Counted from the first letter of the stretch, positions 51,103-60,237 are shown. The stretch: DNA of 64,000 nt from JAEUKA01 sp035328405 (GCA_035328405.1 DAOLIT010000011.1:28540-92539); one strand, 5' to 3'. Translations and numbers: made by a program. Notes: generated by a model from the letters alone, not told the origin.

Positions 51103-52662
51103 ATGGGTTCGTCTATGGCTGGTGTGGAGGCTCTACCTTCCCAACCGCCTCGTTCAGGTGTTCTGTTTCCGCATGTTGGCCAGGATTTCGCCGCGTCCCT
51201 GGTCGTGTTTTTGGTTGCGGTGCCACTGTCGATGGGCATCGCGCTCGCGTCAAATGCACCCATTATGTCGGGTCTTTTGGGGGCCGCGATAGGAGGCATT
51301 GTGACGGGCCTTTTGGCGGGGGCTCCGTTGCAAGTATCCGGTCCCGCCGCTGGTCTTACGGTGGTCGTGTTCGGCCTGACCAATCGGTACGGTTTCGAGA
51401 AAGTCTGTGTGATGACGCTCTTGGCGGGGGCCATGCAGGTCGTGATGGGTTTTTTGCGGATTGCGCGTTTGACGATGGCGATTTCGCCCGCAGTCATTCA
51501 CGGAATGTTGGCTGGAGTCGGTGTCCTGATCGCGCTTTCACAGAGCCATGTGGTGCTTGGGGGGGTGCCGCTGAGTTCTGCTCTATCGAATCTGCGCATG
51601 TTACCCGAGCGCGTGATGGCGATGAATCCAGGCGCTGCGATCGTGGGGCTCCTGACGATGGCAGCGCTTCTTCTGTGGCCGCTTGTGCCGATGAAACGGT
51701 TGCGCATTCTTCCAGGCGCGTTGATTGCGGTGCTCCTGGGAACGCTGATTTCTTTGACGTTTGATGTGCCGCGCGTGCTGCTTCCTGGAGGTCTGTTGGC
51801 GGCGATTCGTCTGCCGCAGATTCCGCCTTTGACAGAGTGGTCCGCGATTTTGACAGGCGCACTGACCATTTCTCTTATTGCGAGCGCGGAATCACTGCTC
51901 TGCGCGGTGGCGACAGACAAACTGCACACGGGGTCGCGCGCAAACCTGGACAAGGAACTCATTGCGCAAGGGGTCGGCAACATGGTGTCGGGTTTGATAG
52001 GAGGACTACCCCTGACCGGTGTGATTGTTCGGTCCAAAGCAAACTTGGACGCAGGCGGAAAAACGCGCCTGGCCGCGATTCTGCACGGAGTGTGGGTCGT
52101 GTTGTTGGTTTCGCTTTTGGGCGCAGCGCTGGGAAAGGTTCCCCAGGCTGCACTGGGAGGTCTCCTGGTCATTGTGGGAATCAAACTCGTGAACTTTGGT
52201 CACATTCGTGAGCTTCACAAACATCATGAGGCGCGCATCTACTTTGTGACGTTCTTGGGTGTGGTGTTTGTGAATCTGCTGGCAGGAATCGCGATCGGCA
52301 TCATCGCTGCGCTGGCTGTGTTGGTGCATCGCCTGACGAGCGTAACCGTGACGGTTCACGAGAGAGAGGATGGACATTTGGTCGAGATTCGCGGCGCGCT
52401 CACATTCTTGGGGGTTCCCAAACTGACCGCCAAACTCGCAGCGATCCGTCCCAAGAGCAAAGTTGTCTTTGACATTGATGTTGAACACATGGATTTCGCC
52501 GGAATCGAGGCGTTGAAGTCCTTTTCAGAGCTTCATGAAAAAGCGGGTGGGAAAGTGATCATGGAGCTGCTCCGTTCGTTCTCCAGCGCGAGCAGTCCCG
52601 CTGTGCAGACCGATTCCCAAACAGGCAGCCAACCGACAACAGAGGGCCAACAACATGCATAA
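51103..52662 (+). CDS. SulP-family inorganic anion transporter with STAS domain (probable bicarbonate uptake)
   Basis: The product has 519 residues. The SulP transport domain (about 25-400, roughly 12-14 helices) shows DFAASLVVFLVAVPLSMGIA, GLLGAAIGGIVTGLLAGAPL, QVSGPAAGLTVVVF and NMVSGLIGGLPLTGVIVRSK. The C-terminal STAS domain (about 420-500) follows. SulP proteins carry sulfate, bicarbonate or other anions; the overlapping beta-carbonic-anhydrase gene points to bicarbonate, as in known SulP-carbonic anhydrase pairs. AGGAG seven bases upstream selects ATG 51103 over 51073. The 3' end overlaps the carbonic anhydrase gene by eight bases. Confidence 0.93.
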   Translation: MGSSMAGVEALPSQPPRSGVLFPHVGQDFAASLVVFLVAVPLSMGIALASNAPIMSGLLGAAIGGIVTGLLAGAPLQVSGPAAGLTVVVFGLTNRYGFEKVCVMTLLAGAMQVVMGFLRIARLTMAISPAVIHGMLAGVGVLIALSQSHVVLGGVPLSSALSNLRMLPERVMAMNPGAAIVGLLTMAALLLWPLVPMKRLRILPGALIAVLLGTLISLTFDVPRVLLPGGLLAAIRLPQIPPLTEWSAILTGALTISLIASAESLLCAVATDKLHTGSRANLDKELIAQGVGNMVSGLIGGLPLTGVIVRSKANLDAGGKTRLAAILHGVWVVLLVSLLGAALGKVPQAALGGLLVIVGIKLVNFGHIRELHKHHEARIYFVTFLGVVFVNLLAGIAIGIIAALAVLVHRLTSVTVTVHEREDGHLVEIRGALTFLGVPKLTAKLAAIRPKSKVVFDIDVEHMDFAGIEALKSFSELHEKAGGKVIMELLRSFSSASSPAVQTDSQTGSQPTTEGQQHA

Positions 52663-53302
52663 GTTGATTTCGGGGGCGCTCACGTTTCGACGACATGTGT
52701 TTGGGGCTTACAGAGAACATTTCCGTCGGTTGGCGCACCAACAAGAGCCGGACACACTGTTCATTACTTGTTCGGATTCCCGCATGGTTCCGAACTTGAT
52801 CACTTCGACCGATCCGGGGGATCTTTTTGTCGTTCGCAACATCGGCAACTTGGTTCCCCCTTACTCCGAAGAGACCACGCAACCGATGTCTGTGGGGGCC
52901 GCGCTGGAATACGCACTCAATGTGTTGGATGTCCGTTTCATCGTACTTTGCGGGCATTCAGGGTGCGGAGCGATGCGAGCGGTGCTCCAACCGCCGTCGG
53001 GAAGGTTGCCCAACGTCGATCGTTGGCTTCGCACGGCGCAAGAAGGGGTTGAGCTGCTGAAAGAGTACGAACCACTGCCCGACGACCGATCGCGTGCAGA
53101 CCTTCTTTCTGAACTCAATGTGCTTGTGCAAATCAAGCACTTGAAAACGTATCCCGCCGTCATGCGAAAGATCGAGGCTGGGACGCTAAAACTCGTCGCT
53201 TGGTATTTTGAGATCGACGGTGCGCAGCTCTTCTTTTACGACGCAGAGACCGGGCAGTTTGAACGACTGAACGATGAGTCCGCAGAAAAAGCCATGCGGT
53301 AG
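52655..53302 (+). CDS. Beta-class carbonic anhydrase
   Basis: The product has 215 residues. Zinc ligands and catalytic dyad are visible: CSDSR (Cys ligand and Asp-Arg dyad) and CGHSGCGAM (His and second Cys ligand). NIGNLVPPYS and AALEYALNVLDVRFIVLCGH complete the family pattern. It interconverts CO2 and bicarbonate in the cytosol, here presumably coupled to bicarbonate import by the overlapping SulP gene. AGAGGG eight bases before the ATG is a good ribosome-binding site. Confidence 0.96.
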   Translation: MHKLISGALTFRRHVFGAYREHFRRLAHQQEPDTLFITCSDSRMVPNLITSTDPGDLFVVRNIGNLVPPYSEETTQPMSVGAALEYALNVLDVRFIVLCGHSGCGAMRAVLQPPSGRLPNVDRWLRTAQEGVELLKEYEPLPDDRSRADLLSELNVLVQIKHLKTYPAVMRKIEAGTLKLVAWYFEIDGAQLFFYDAETGQFERLNDESAEKAMR

Positions 53303-53350
53303 CAAGCCCCCCTTCTGTTTGTTTCCTGCGACAACCACTTCCATCAAACC

Positions 53351-54796
53351 TTAGTTTCCTTCCAGAAATCCCTCGATTTCCGAGGCGGCAATTTTTGCAG
53401 TCGGGCGTCTTTCTGGATCAGGGCAGAGCAGGCTCTTTTGAAGTTCCTGCAAAAAATCGCGTTCAGCAACATCAAGGGGCACCTGCGTTTCAGTCTGTAT
53501 GTTCGCGAGCATTTCTGACAGCACAATGCCCACCGAATACACATCGGAAGGAGGTGAAGGGGGTGCTCCCAGCAGGCGTTCCTTTGACAAATATCTGCGC
53601 GTTCCTTGGCCCGCTCCGTGTTGCGTGTTTTCCAAGCGAGATACGCCAAAATCTGCCAACAACAAATCACCCCATTCCTGTTCTTTTTCCGGCAGTTCAA
53701 AACGGTTCCGACCGTCGCCGCGAAACAACAGATTTTCCGGTTTGATGTCTCCGTGGGAAACGCCCCCCGCATGCAAATCGGAAAGCGTCCACAGAAGCTC
53801 CCGCATGCGCAAAAGAGCGATCCGAAACGACAGACCTGCGCGGCCCAACCGGTGTCGCAACGACCCACCACGACACAGTTCCATCACCAAAAAAGGCAAT
53901 GCGCCGCTCGGTTCCGAATCGGACAGAACATGAAGTGCGACGATTCCCGGATGACGCGCCCAAGACAGGAGTTTTGCTTCGTGCAACGCGCGAAACAACG
54001 CATCATCCTCGACCTGCTTTCGCACATGCGGATGAAACACCTTCAGAGCGACTTCTTTTCCCAGCTCTTTGTCGAGCGCCCGAAACACCGTTCCCATCCG
54101 CCCGACTCCCAATTCGGTTAGGAGCAGAAAACGATCTTCTGAAGAAATCGCCACCGTCGCAAAAGCGGTCCTCTGTCCCAACGCTTGGGGGTCCGTTTCT
54201 GCATCGGTGTGGATGGGTGGTGCTGCTACAAAACCGTGTCCACCCCTGTAAAAAAGAGGACCACTATTTTTTGTGGCGTGATTGCGTTGTTGCAAAAAGC
54301 GTTTCTGGGCCTCGGGATGGTGAAAATCGAGCAGAAGAAGTTCCAAGAGTGCTTTGTGCGCTTCCTCGTCCTGCCCGAGCAGGTCATACATCTCTGCAAG
54401 CCGAAGCCACAGCGCGCATTTTTCCTGGACCGGAACCAGTGTCACCGCGTGCGCAAGCGGCCCTACTGCCTCGGAAAAACGCTCTTTTTTGCACAGAGCT
54501 TGCCCCACCCATTTTGCAATTTCTGCACATGAGGGTGCGGCCTGCACAAACGACCTTCCCCAGCGAATCGCCAAGTCCTCCTCACCCCGTTCCCACAACA
54601 TCTGCAACTTTTCTAGTACTTCATTGGGAATGGTTTTGGGAAACGCGCCTTGGTTTTCCTGTGCATCTACAAATCGGGACAACCACCTGTGCGGGTCTTC
54701 TGCAAAGGAGTCCCCTCGGGGGAATCCTTCCGTCGCCTGATGTGCGCCTCGCCTCGATTTCCCAAAACGCGCAAACAGCCTTTCCCAAATGCTCAT
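53351..54796 (-). CDS. Ser/Thr protein kinase with N-terminal TPR-like region
   Basis: The product has 481 residues, with the order reversed from usual. Residues 55-175 are helical TPR-like repeats (RWGRSFVQAAPSCAEIAKWV, LWLRLAEMYDLLGQDEEAHK), and the kinase domain occupies about 225-480. The Gly loop is GVGRMGTVFRA, the Lys is in VALKVFHPH, the catalytic loop is SHGDIKPEN (Gly replaces Arg of HRD) and DFG is present as ADFGVSR. The non-RD catalytic loop suggests activity independent of activation-loop phosphorylation. There is no transmembrane helix, so it is cytosolic. It is the last gene of a three-gene unit, overlapping an FHA gene whose product would be a natural substrate or partner. 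Confidence 0.9.
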   Translation of the reverse strand: MSIWERLFARFGKSRRGAHQATEGFPRGDSFAEDPHRWLSRFVDAQENQGAFPKTIPNEVLEKLQMLWERGEEDLAIRWGRSFVQAAPSCAEIAKWVGQALCKKERFSEAVGPLAHAVTLVPVQEKCALWLRLAEMYDLLGQDEEAHKALLELLLLDFHHPEAQKRFLQQRNHATKNSGPLFYRGGHGFVAAPPIHTDAETDPQALGQRTAFATVAISSEDRFLLLTELGVGRMGTVFRALDKELGKEVALKVFHPHVRKQVEDDALFRALHEAKLLSWARHPGIVALHVLSDSEPSGALPFLVMELCRGGSLRHRLGRAGLSFRIALLRMRELLWTLSDLHAGGVSHGDIKPENLLFRGDGRNRFELPEKEQEWGDLLLADFGVSRLENTQHGAGQGTRRYLSKERLLGAPPSPPSDVYSVGIVLSEMLANIQTETQVPLDVAERDFLQELQKSLLCPDPERRPTAKIAASEIEGFLEGN

Positions 54797-56007
54797 GGTC
54801 CCAGCACTTTCAAAAGCAACCTGCTTGTACGGATTTCATCTTCGCGACTCACTTGCACGGGCGATCCCACCCGCCGACCATTCAACATCAAACCGCCGGT
54901 CTGTTCCTGAGCCGTTTTCTTTTCTGTTTCCATCGCAGAGATCCACGGACGTCCGTGTTCAAAACGCAGCGACAACCCCTCATCCAAACGAAATTCACCC
55001 ACTCCCGAGCGCAAATGCCACCCCTTTCGGACGCCGCTGTGTACCCGCAGCAACAGCTCCTGATCGTTTTTTTGTACTTCCAAGCGAACCGCCCGCCCCA
55101 GGCCCAATACAGCCTCGGACCGCAGCGGCAGCGTGGCCCCCGTCGAGAGTCTCACACCGTCCAAAAACACTCCGTTCTTGCTCCCCGTATCCGTCACAGA
55201 AAAGCCGACCGCTGCCCCCCATTCGATTTGTGCATGTTCCCGCGATACCCCCAAATCCCCGAAATCCGGCGCGCGACCTTCTCCTCTCCCCAAAAAAAAC
55301 GGAGGCGTTGCAAACACCATTCGTTGCTCCTCTTCTTCGGGACCGCGCGTGACCCCAAACGCAACGATCCCTTTGTGCAACACACGCGCTTCGATCGCAT
55401 GCAGCCGACCGAGCGCCTCGGCATGCCCCGGAATCAAGCCAAGCAGTTCTCGAAAAAGTCTCGCTGCGTCGTCACGCTTCCCCTGTTGGTCGGCCAAGTC
55501 CGCCTGTGCAAACAGCGATTCCGTTGTCTGTTTGTGCTGCCGTTTTTGCGCCTCGCCCTCGTACAGAGCCTCGACTTCCTCAATGTCGCCCGCGCGTTCC
55601 AAGCACTCTGCTGCTTGTTCCATTCGCCCTGCCGCGCGAAACGCCCGAGCCGCTTGCGAAAACTCCTCCGCTTTCCAAAACGCCGCTGCCGCCAACAGAA
55701 AAACTTCCTGTTCCGCAAGTGCGGGTTGCTCGACCGGCACCACGCGCAAATATGCTTCCCCCAAACGCCGCCACAAAGACGCCGGCACCTCCTTTTCGTC
55801 GCCGAGCAAGTGTTCCGCGACCCGCAGCGCCGCAATCGCTTGTTTTGCCAATGTGCATCGGCTTGCGGCCAGCAGGTGCATTTCCGCCGCTTTCACAGGG
55901 TCGCCACACAGCGCGTATTCCTTTGCGGCTTCTGTGTATTCGCCGACCGCTTCATGCGCAACCGCATTTCGGTACGTCGAAGAAAAGCGCCGCAAAAGAC
56001 CGTTCAC
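54793..56007 (-). CDS. TPR-FHA protein
   Basis: The product has 404 residues. The N-terminal half (about 1-210) is made of TPR-like helical pairs (AVGEYTEAAKEYALCGDPVK, FSQAARAFRAAGRMEQAAEC). The FHA domain (about 215-310) shows LGRGEG (from 239), SREHAQIEW (from 255) and GSKNGVFLDG (from 275), the phosphothreonine-binding residues. The last 70 residues (GLMLNGRRVGSPVQVSREDE) look like the end of a second, degenerate FHA fold. It overlaps the kinase gene by four bases and the transglycosylase gene by four bases. It is likely an adaptor recruited by the kinase at 53351-54796. Confidence 0.88.
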   Translation of the reverse strand: MNGLLRRFSSTYRNAVAHEAVGEYTEAAKEYALCGDPVKAAEMHLLAASRCTLAKQAIAALRVAEHLLGDEKEVPASLWRRLGEAYLRVVPVEQPALAEQEVFLLAAAAFWKAEEFSQAARAFRAAGRMEQAAECLERAGDIEEVEALYEGEAQKRQHKQTTESLFAQADLADQQGKRDDAARLFRELLGLIPGHAEALGRLHAIEARVLHKGIVAFGVTRGPEEEEQRMVFATPPFFLGRGEGRAPDFGDLGVSREHAQIEWGAAVGFSVTDTGSKNGVFLDGVRLSTGATLPLRSEAVLGLGRAVRLEVQKNDQELLLRVHSGVRKGWHLRSGVGEFRLDEGLSLRFEHGRPWISAMETEKKTAQEQTGGLMLNGRRVGSPVQVSREDEIRTSRLLLKVLGP

Positions 56008-56699
56008 TTGCCCCTCCGCTCCCCGCTGCGTTGTCGTTCGTACGCTGCGAGCACCATTTTCACATACCGCTGCGTCGTCTCATAAGGAGGCACGCCCTGA
56101 TGTTTTTGCACGGCCCCCGCCCCCGCGTGGTAGCCCGCGATCGTCAGCACCACATCCCCCGAAAACCGATTCGCGAGCAACCGCAAAAGCCGCGCCCCAC
56201 CCAAAATGTTTCGCCGTGGGTCAAATACATCGCTGACTTTCTGTTCCGTCGCCACGTCCGGCATCAGTTGCAAAAGACCCTTGGCCCCCGCGCAACTTAC
56301 GACGTGAGGGTCAAAATCCGACTCCACCTGCATCACTGCTCGCAAAAACGCCTCTGGCAATCCGTACACCCGTGCGGCTTCGGCGATGTAGGCGTCATAC
56401 CGATAAAACCGCTCTGGGCTCTGGTCCGTCGCTGGTACCACATCCGCCCGGGTTTTGTCGCACCCGCTTTGCCCGGACACCGTTTGCGCCTTCCCCGGTC
56501 CCGTCCGCGAAACCACCGTCCACTTGTGCGCTTTGTCGCCTGCGGGCGGAATGTTCGTAAAGTACACAACACCGTCGCGTTCGTAGCTCCACAGGTCCGC
56601 CCGTGCGGTCCCGTGCCCAAGCAAGCCCACAAGCCCGCACACAAACACCCCGCACAGGACTTTTTTTTGCCGTTTTTCCCAAAAGACCGACGCGCGCAT
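56004..56699 (-). CDS. Lytic transglycosylase (SLT domain) with DUF4124-like N-terminus
   Basis: The product has 231 residues. A signal sequence (VLCGVFVCGLVGLLGHGTAR) precedes a short DUF4124-like segment (DLWSYERDGVVYFTNIPP). The SLT domain (about 95-225) has the catalytic Glu in FLRAVMQVESDFDPHVVS, GLLQLMPDVATE and AGYHAGAGAVQKH (the AYNAG equivalent). It cleaves peptidoglycan glycan strands in the periplasm. GAGG before ATG 56699 and the signal sequence fix the start. It heads the operon with the FHA and kinase genes, linking cell-wall remodelling with phospho-signalling. Confidence 0.92.
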   Translation of the reverse strand: MRASVFWEKRQKKVLCGVFVCGLVGLLGHGTARADLWSYERDGVVYFTNIPPAGDKAHKWTVVSRTGPGKAQTVSGQSGCDKTRADVVPATDQSPERFYRYDAYIAEAARVYGLPEAFLRAVMQVESDFDPHVVSCAGAKGLLQLMPDVATEQKVSDVFDPRRNILGGARLLRLLANRFSGDVVLTIAGYHAGAGAVQKHQGVPPYETTQRYVKMVLAAYERQRSGERRGK

Positions 56700-57756
56700 G
56701 GTGTCCTCAGTTTGTCTTGTCTTGTTTGGTGTTTCAAAAGGAAGCATCGCGACACACCTTCCTGACCGTTCGATTTTTTTAGGAGTTTCGCGCGCTCCCG
56801 GTTCCGTGTTCAAATGGTCTTTCGTCGTGAGAAACCGCAAATCCAGCACCCCATCAAGTCCGCCGCAAGCGCCGGTTGTCCTGCCAGACGAGGCTGTTTT
56901 CTTCGATATTTTCGGTTGTCGCGGTTCCAGAAACCTTGTTCCCGCTCGGTCGCGGATCGGCAACCTCACCTCCTGTTATTCCCTGTCGCAGGGCAACGTC
57001 CTTTTTGCGTTTGACGCAGGGCGCGGCCTCACCGCGTTGTCGTCGCGGCTGTTTGGACGCGGACGCTTTGCCGCCGTAAGCCACGTCGTCGTGCTCGTCA
57101 GCCATTCCCATGTGGACCATTGGGAGGGCCTCAAAGACGCCGAGTGGTTTTGGCGGCGCGACAACGGCCTGTCCGTCACTGTGTGTGGCCCTCAGGAGGC
57201 TCTGCTCGCCATCCAACACGGCCTTCGCCATCCAGCCTTTGTGCCCCTCGAAATGCTCGCCGAGGGCACCGTCCAAAACCTCGAGTTTCGGACCCTTGCC
57301 GATGGTGAGCCCCAAAATCTGTTTGGCTGGCAGGTCGAGCCTTTTTCTCTGCACCACTACAGCGGCAAAGGGACCAGCCGCCGCTATTTGGACGCCCTCG
57401 GCTACAAAGTGAAGGTTCCGGGTGGTCCCCAAATCGCCTATTTGTGCGACCACGAACCCACTCCCGACACGCGCGCCAAAGAGGAAGCTGCTCTCGACGG
57501 TTGCCAGTTGGCTCTCTACGACTCCCATTTCTTGCGAATCGCCGATCAAATGTTCGGCCACGGTTCCATCGAACACACCGCCCTCATGGCCCGCGAGCAC
57601 CCCGGCATTCTCCTGCTGGCCGGCCACCTGAGCGCGCACCACACCGACGCCGCCGTCCAGTCCGCCCTCCGCCACTTTGGCAAGGGCCTCCCAAACCTCC
57701 ACCTCGCCCGAGAAGACAAAAGTTTCCCCTTCCTCCCCCCATCCTTTACCCCCTAA
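56698..57756 (+). CDS. Metallo-beta-lactamase-fold hydrolase (RNase Z-like)
   Basis: The product is up to 352 residues. The zinc motif HSHVDH (with VSHSHVDHWEGL) and later ligands (LCDHEPTPD, GHLSAHHTD) define the fold. It resembles the RNase Z/phosphodiesterase-like branch (FFDIFGCRGSRN, NLTSCYSLSQGNVLFAFDAG, YDSHF). The conserved domain begins near residue 68. The ATG at 56698 almost coincides with the divergent transglycosylase start at 56699, which leaves no room for promoters. A GTG at 56806 or 56827 may therefore be the true start. Substrate unknown. Confidence 0.82.
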   Translation: MVSSVCLVLFGVSKGSIATHLPDRSIFLGVSRAPGSVFKWSFVVRNRKSSTPSSPPQAPVVLPDEAVFFDIFGCRGSRNLVPARSRIGNLTSCYSLSQGNVLFAFDAGRGLTALSSRLFGRGRFAAVSHVVVLVSHSHVDHWEGLKDAEWFWRRDNGLSVTVCGPQEALLAIQHGLRHPAFVPLEMLAEGTVQNLEFRTLADGEPQNLFGWQVEPFSLHHYSGKGTSRRYLDALGYKVKVPGGPQIAYLCDHEPTPDTRAKEEAALDGCQLALYDSHFLRIADQMFGHGSIEHTALMAREHPGILLLAGHLSAHHTDAAVQSALRHFGKGLPNLHLAREDKSFPFLPPSFTP

Positions 57757-57833
57757 CCTCCGCAAAAACACCGCATAGGCCCCCGTTCGGGGCCTGGTTC
57801 TTGTCACGGGGACTGGCTGTCGCCTCGCGGAGG
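57757..57833. other. Structured gap between convergent genes
   Basis: CCTCCGC (57757-57763) pairs with GCGGAGG (57827-57833) around an inner strong stem AGGCCCC (57777-57783) / GGGGCCT (57789-57795). No T-run follows either stem. It probably blocks read-through between the hydrolase and glucosidase genes. Confidence 0.4.
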
Positions 57834-57882
57834 CTTCCTCATTTTGTGGGAGAGGTGTTTTTCTCGGGTGGTGCAGGGGTTT

Positions 57883-59637
57883 TTAGGGAGCGAACGTCCC
57901 CAGGCTGCCGGGAATGGGGGTTAGGAGCACGGCCTCGAAAGGCCGCAATCGGAGGCGGCGACTTGGGGGCAGAAGGGGACTTCCGTGCGTCGAATACAGC
58001 GGCTCGCACGCAAACGGCAACCGGACCTCAGCCTCGTCATCCGCAAAATGGAGCAGCACAAAGACTGTCTGCGCCTCGTGCTGCCGTGTAAACGCCAGGA
58101 CCCCTTTTGGCACGCTCGTTTTGTGCCACAAGGCCAGCGATCCACCGTGCAGCGCCGCAAAGGCGCGCCGAAGGGCAAACAGTCGCTTGTAGTGCTGGAA
58201 CAAAGAGGTGGGGTCTTTGCGCTGGGCCTCGACGTTGCAGAACGGAAAACCGGGGTGTACCGGCAAAAAGGGCCGGGTGCCCGGAGGCGCAAAACCGGCG
58301 TTTTCGTCCATCGACCACTGCATGGGGGTGCGACATTCGTCTCGGTTCAACAGAATCCCTTTCTTTCGGAGCAGCCTGCGCAGTTCCGTGGGGACAAAGC
58401 CGTACATGTTGGAAAGGGGGTCGAGCGCGCTGTCAGCAGGGAGGTCGAGGTTCGTCATCCCGATCTCCTCGCCTTGGTAGACAAAGGGGACGCCGCGCGC
58501 ACACAGTTGGAGCGTGGACAGGACCTTTGCGCGCCTTGCGTCGTTGCCCAGCCGTTCGATGTACCGGGGCTTGTCGTGGTTGCCGAGCACCCAGGTCGGC
58601 AGCAACGGAGCGGGAAATTCGCGCTCGTATTCTTCGATGAGGTCAAAAAACGCCTCGGCGGAAAACGGCGTGCGCAGCGTTTTGAACAGAAAGACCAGAT
58701 TCAGACCATCATCGGGCATTCCCAAATACGAACGGAGGAGCTTGGGAGGGCCAAAGACCTCGCCGACCAGAAACCGCTCTTTTCCGGGCCTGGGAAGGGT
58801 GCCGTCCGGCTGTTCGGGTTCGGGGACGGAATCGACAAAGGCACGCAGGGTGCGGGCAAACTCGATGCTGTCCTTGTGGTTGATGGTGTAGAGGTTTTGC
58901 TGGAAAAAGCCGTCAGGGTTTTCTTCAGAGGGGAGCGGACGGAACGAAAAGGGGTTGTCCGCGAAACTGGGGTCCTTCAACAGCGCGTTAAAAATATCGA
59001 GGCGCAGACCGTCGGCCCCCTGTTCCAAAAAGAACCGGACGATGGACAGCATGTTCCGCGTGACCGCCGGATTCCGATGGTTCAAGTCGGGCTGGAACGG
59101 CAAAAAACTGGTGAAGTAGTAGTCGCCGCTTGTGGGGTCGCGCTGCCAACCCGAGGGACCAATCATGGACCGCCAGTTGTTCGGGGGTTTGTCGCCGCGC
59201 GGTCCTTTCCCTTTGCGGAACAAATAGTAGTCGCGCTCGGGGCTTTTGGGGCAAAGGAGGGCCTGCTGAAACCACGGATGCTGGTCGGACGTGTGGTTCA
59301 AGACCAGATCGAACACCAGCCGCATGCCACGCCGCGAAAGCTCCTGCCGAAGCTCCACCAGATCCGCAAAGGTGCCAGACTCTGCGCCGATCTTGCGGTA
59401 GTCGCGCACGTCGTACCCCAGGTCGCGTCCGGGGCTGTCGAAAAAGGGGGTGAGCCACAGCGTTTCAACGCCCAGCTCGGCGAGCACATCCAGTTTGGAG
59501 AGGACGCCGCGCAAATCGCCGATTCCGTCTCCGTTTGTGTCGCAAAACGAACGGGGATAGACCTGATACACGGTCGTTTGCTTCCACCAGGGGAGGGCAC
59601 ACGCAGACGGGTTGGGCGTGGCCGCCGCAGTCGTCAT
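57883..59637 (-). CDS. GH13 alpha-glucosidase (oligo-1,6-glucosidase/trehalose-like group)
   Basis: The product has 584 residues. The GH13 barrel shows TTVYQVYPRSFCDTNGDGIG, LVFDLVLNHTSDQHPWF (region I), ADGLRLDIFNAL with the nucleophile Asp (region II), FLVGEVFG with the acid Glu (region III) and LGNHDKPR with the transition-state Asp (region IV). The PYQGEE-like region VPFVYQGEEIGMTN places it among GH13 alpha-glucosidases acting on short alpha-glucosides. ATG 59637 overlaps the preceding stop by four bases and has AGGGGG upstream. No signal peptide, so it is cytosolic. Confidence 0.93.
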   Translation of the reverse strand: MTTAAATPNPSACALPWWKQTTVYQVYPRSFCDTNGDGIGDLRGVLSKLDVLAELGVETLWLTPFFDSPGRDLGYDVRDYRKIGAESGTFADLVELRQELSRRGMRLVFDLVLNHTSDQHPWFQQALLCPKSPERDYYLFRKGKGPRGDKPPNNWRSMIGPSGWQRDPTSGDYYFTSFLPFQPDLNHRNPAVTRNMLSIVRFFLEQGADGLRLDIFNALLKDPSFADNPFSFRPLPSEENPDGFFQQNLYTINHKDSIEFARTLRAFVDSVPEPEQPDGTLPRPGKERFLVGEVFGPPKLLRSYLGMPDDGLNLVFLFKTLRTPFSAEAFFDLIEEYEREFPAPLLPTWVLGNHDKPRYIERLGNDARRAKVLSTLQLCARGVPFVYQGEEIGMTNLDLPADSALDPLSNMYGFVPTELRRLLRKKGILLNRDECRTPMQWSMDENAGFAPPGTRPFLPVHPGFPFCNVEAQRKDPTSLFQHYKRLFALRRAFAALHGGSLALWHKTSVPKGVLAFTRQHEAQTVFVLLHFADDEAEVRLPFACEPLYSTHGSPLLPPSRRLRLRPFEAVLLTPIPGSLGTFAP

Positions 59638-60200
59638 GGCGCAGCCCCCTGTGGTGCTTTCTGTGGTGGTTTGGCGGGCTTCTTCCCAGCGGACTTCTGC
59701 CCTTTGGCCTTTTTGGGCACAGGGGGAGGCTTGATGGGATAACAAGACAGCCCGCAGCCGTCGGGATAAATGGCGGCGCACTCGCGGGTCCACTTGTCGG
59801 TGATGCGCCAGGGGCCGGTGTAGGGGGCGGGTTCTGCGCCGCTTGTACACAGCGCGGTTTCTTGGTCTTTCACGATCAGGTGCTCGTTGTGCTGGCCCTC
59901 GTTTTTTTCGCAGCGGAGCGCGCAGGAGACTTCCCACAGGCCGTCTTCGGGGACCATTTCCTTGCCGTTTTCGTCGTAGACGGTGTGCTTGGGGTGGAGA
60001 AAAAAGGTGTAGATGGGACGAAATCCCTCTTCACATTTGAGCGGGCAAGGGGGCCGGGTCGCTTTGGGCATTGCTTTGGCGGTTTTGGGCGAGGCTTTGG
60101 GCGCTTTGGCCCAACCGATCGACGGGAACCAAGCCCCCGCAAGGCCGCACAGCACGCCCAGGCACAAGCCCGTGGTCAGAAAGAAACGGCGTAGAAGCAT
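59634..60200 (-). CDS. Exported Cys-containing protein of unknown function
   Basis: The product has 188 residues. A signal peptide (MLLRRFFLTTGLCLGVLCGL to about 32) is followed by a Lys/Pro-rich stretch, a core domain with eight Cys (CPLKCEEGF, CALRCEKN, CTSGAEP, CAAIYPDGCGLSCYP) and a basic Lys/Pro/Ala tail. The core has beta character (YTFFLHPKHTVYDENGKEMV). GGGAGG seven bases upstream fixes the start. It is coupled to the glucosidase gene by a four-base overlap, although one product is exported and the other cytosolic. I recognise no family. Confidence 0.7.
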   Translation of the reverse strand: MLLRRFFLTTGLCLGVLCGLAGAWFPSIGWAKAPKASPKTAKAMPKATRPPCPLKCEEGFRPIYTFFLHPKHTVYDENGKEMVPEDGLWEVSCALRCEKNEGQHNEHLIVKDQETALCTSGAEPAPYTGPWRITDKWTRECAAIYPDGCGLSCYPIKPPPVPKKAKGQKSAGKKPAKPPQKAPQGAAP

Positions 60201-60237
60201 CGAAAAGACCTCCCGTGATGGATGTGTTGGCGATGTC

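Noticed and set aside
53899..56085. Plus-strand frame of about 730 codons opposite the kinase and FHA genes
   Set aside because: It spans two overlapping minus-strand genes with intact motifs; the translation is Arg/Pro/Cys-rich and unlike any protein family.
57985..59742. Open frame opposite the GH13 glucosidase
   Set aside because: GH13 catalytic regions are intact on the minus strand; the opposite frame has no recognisable domain.
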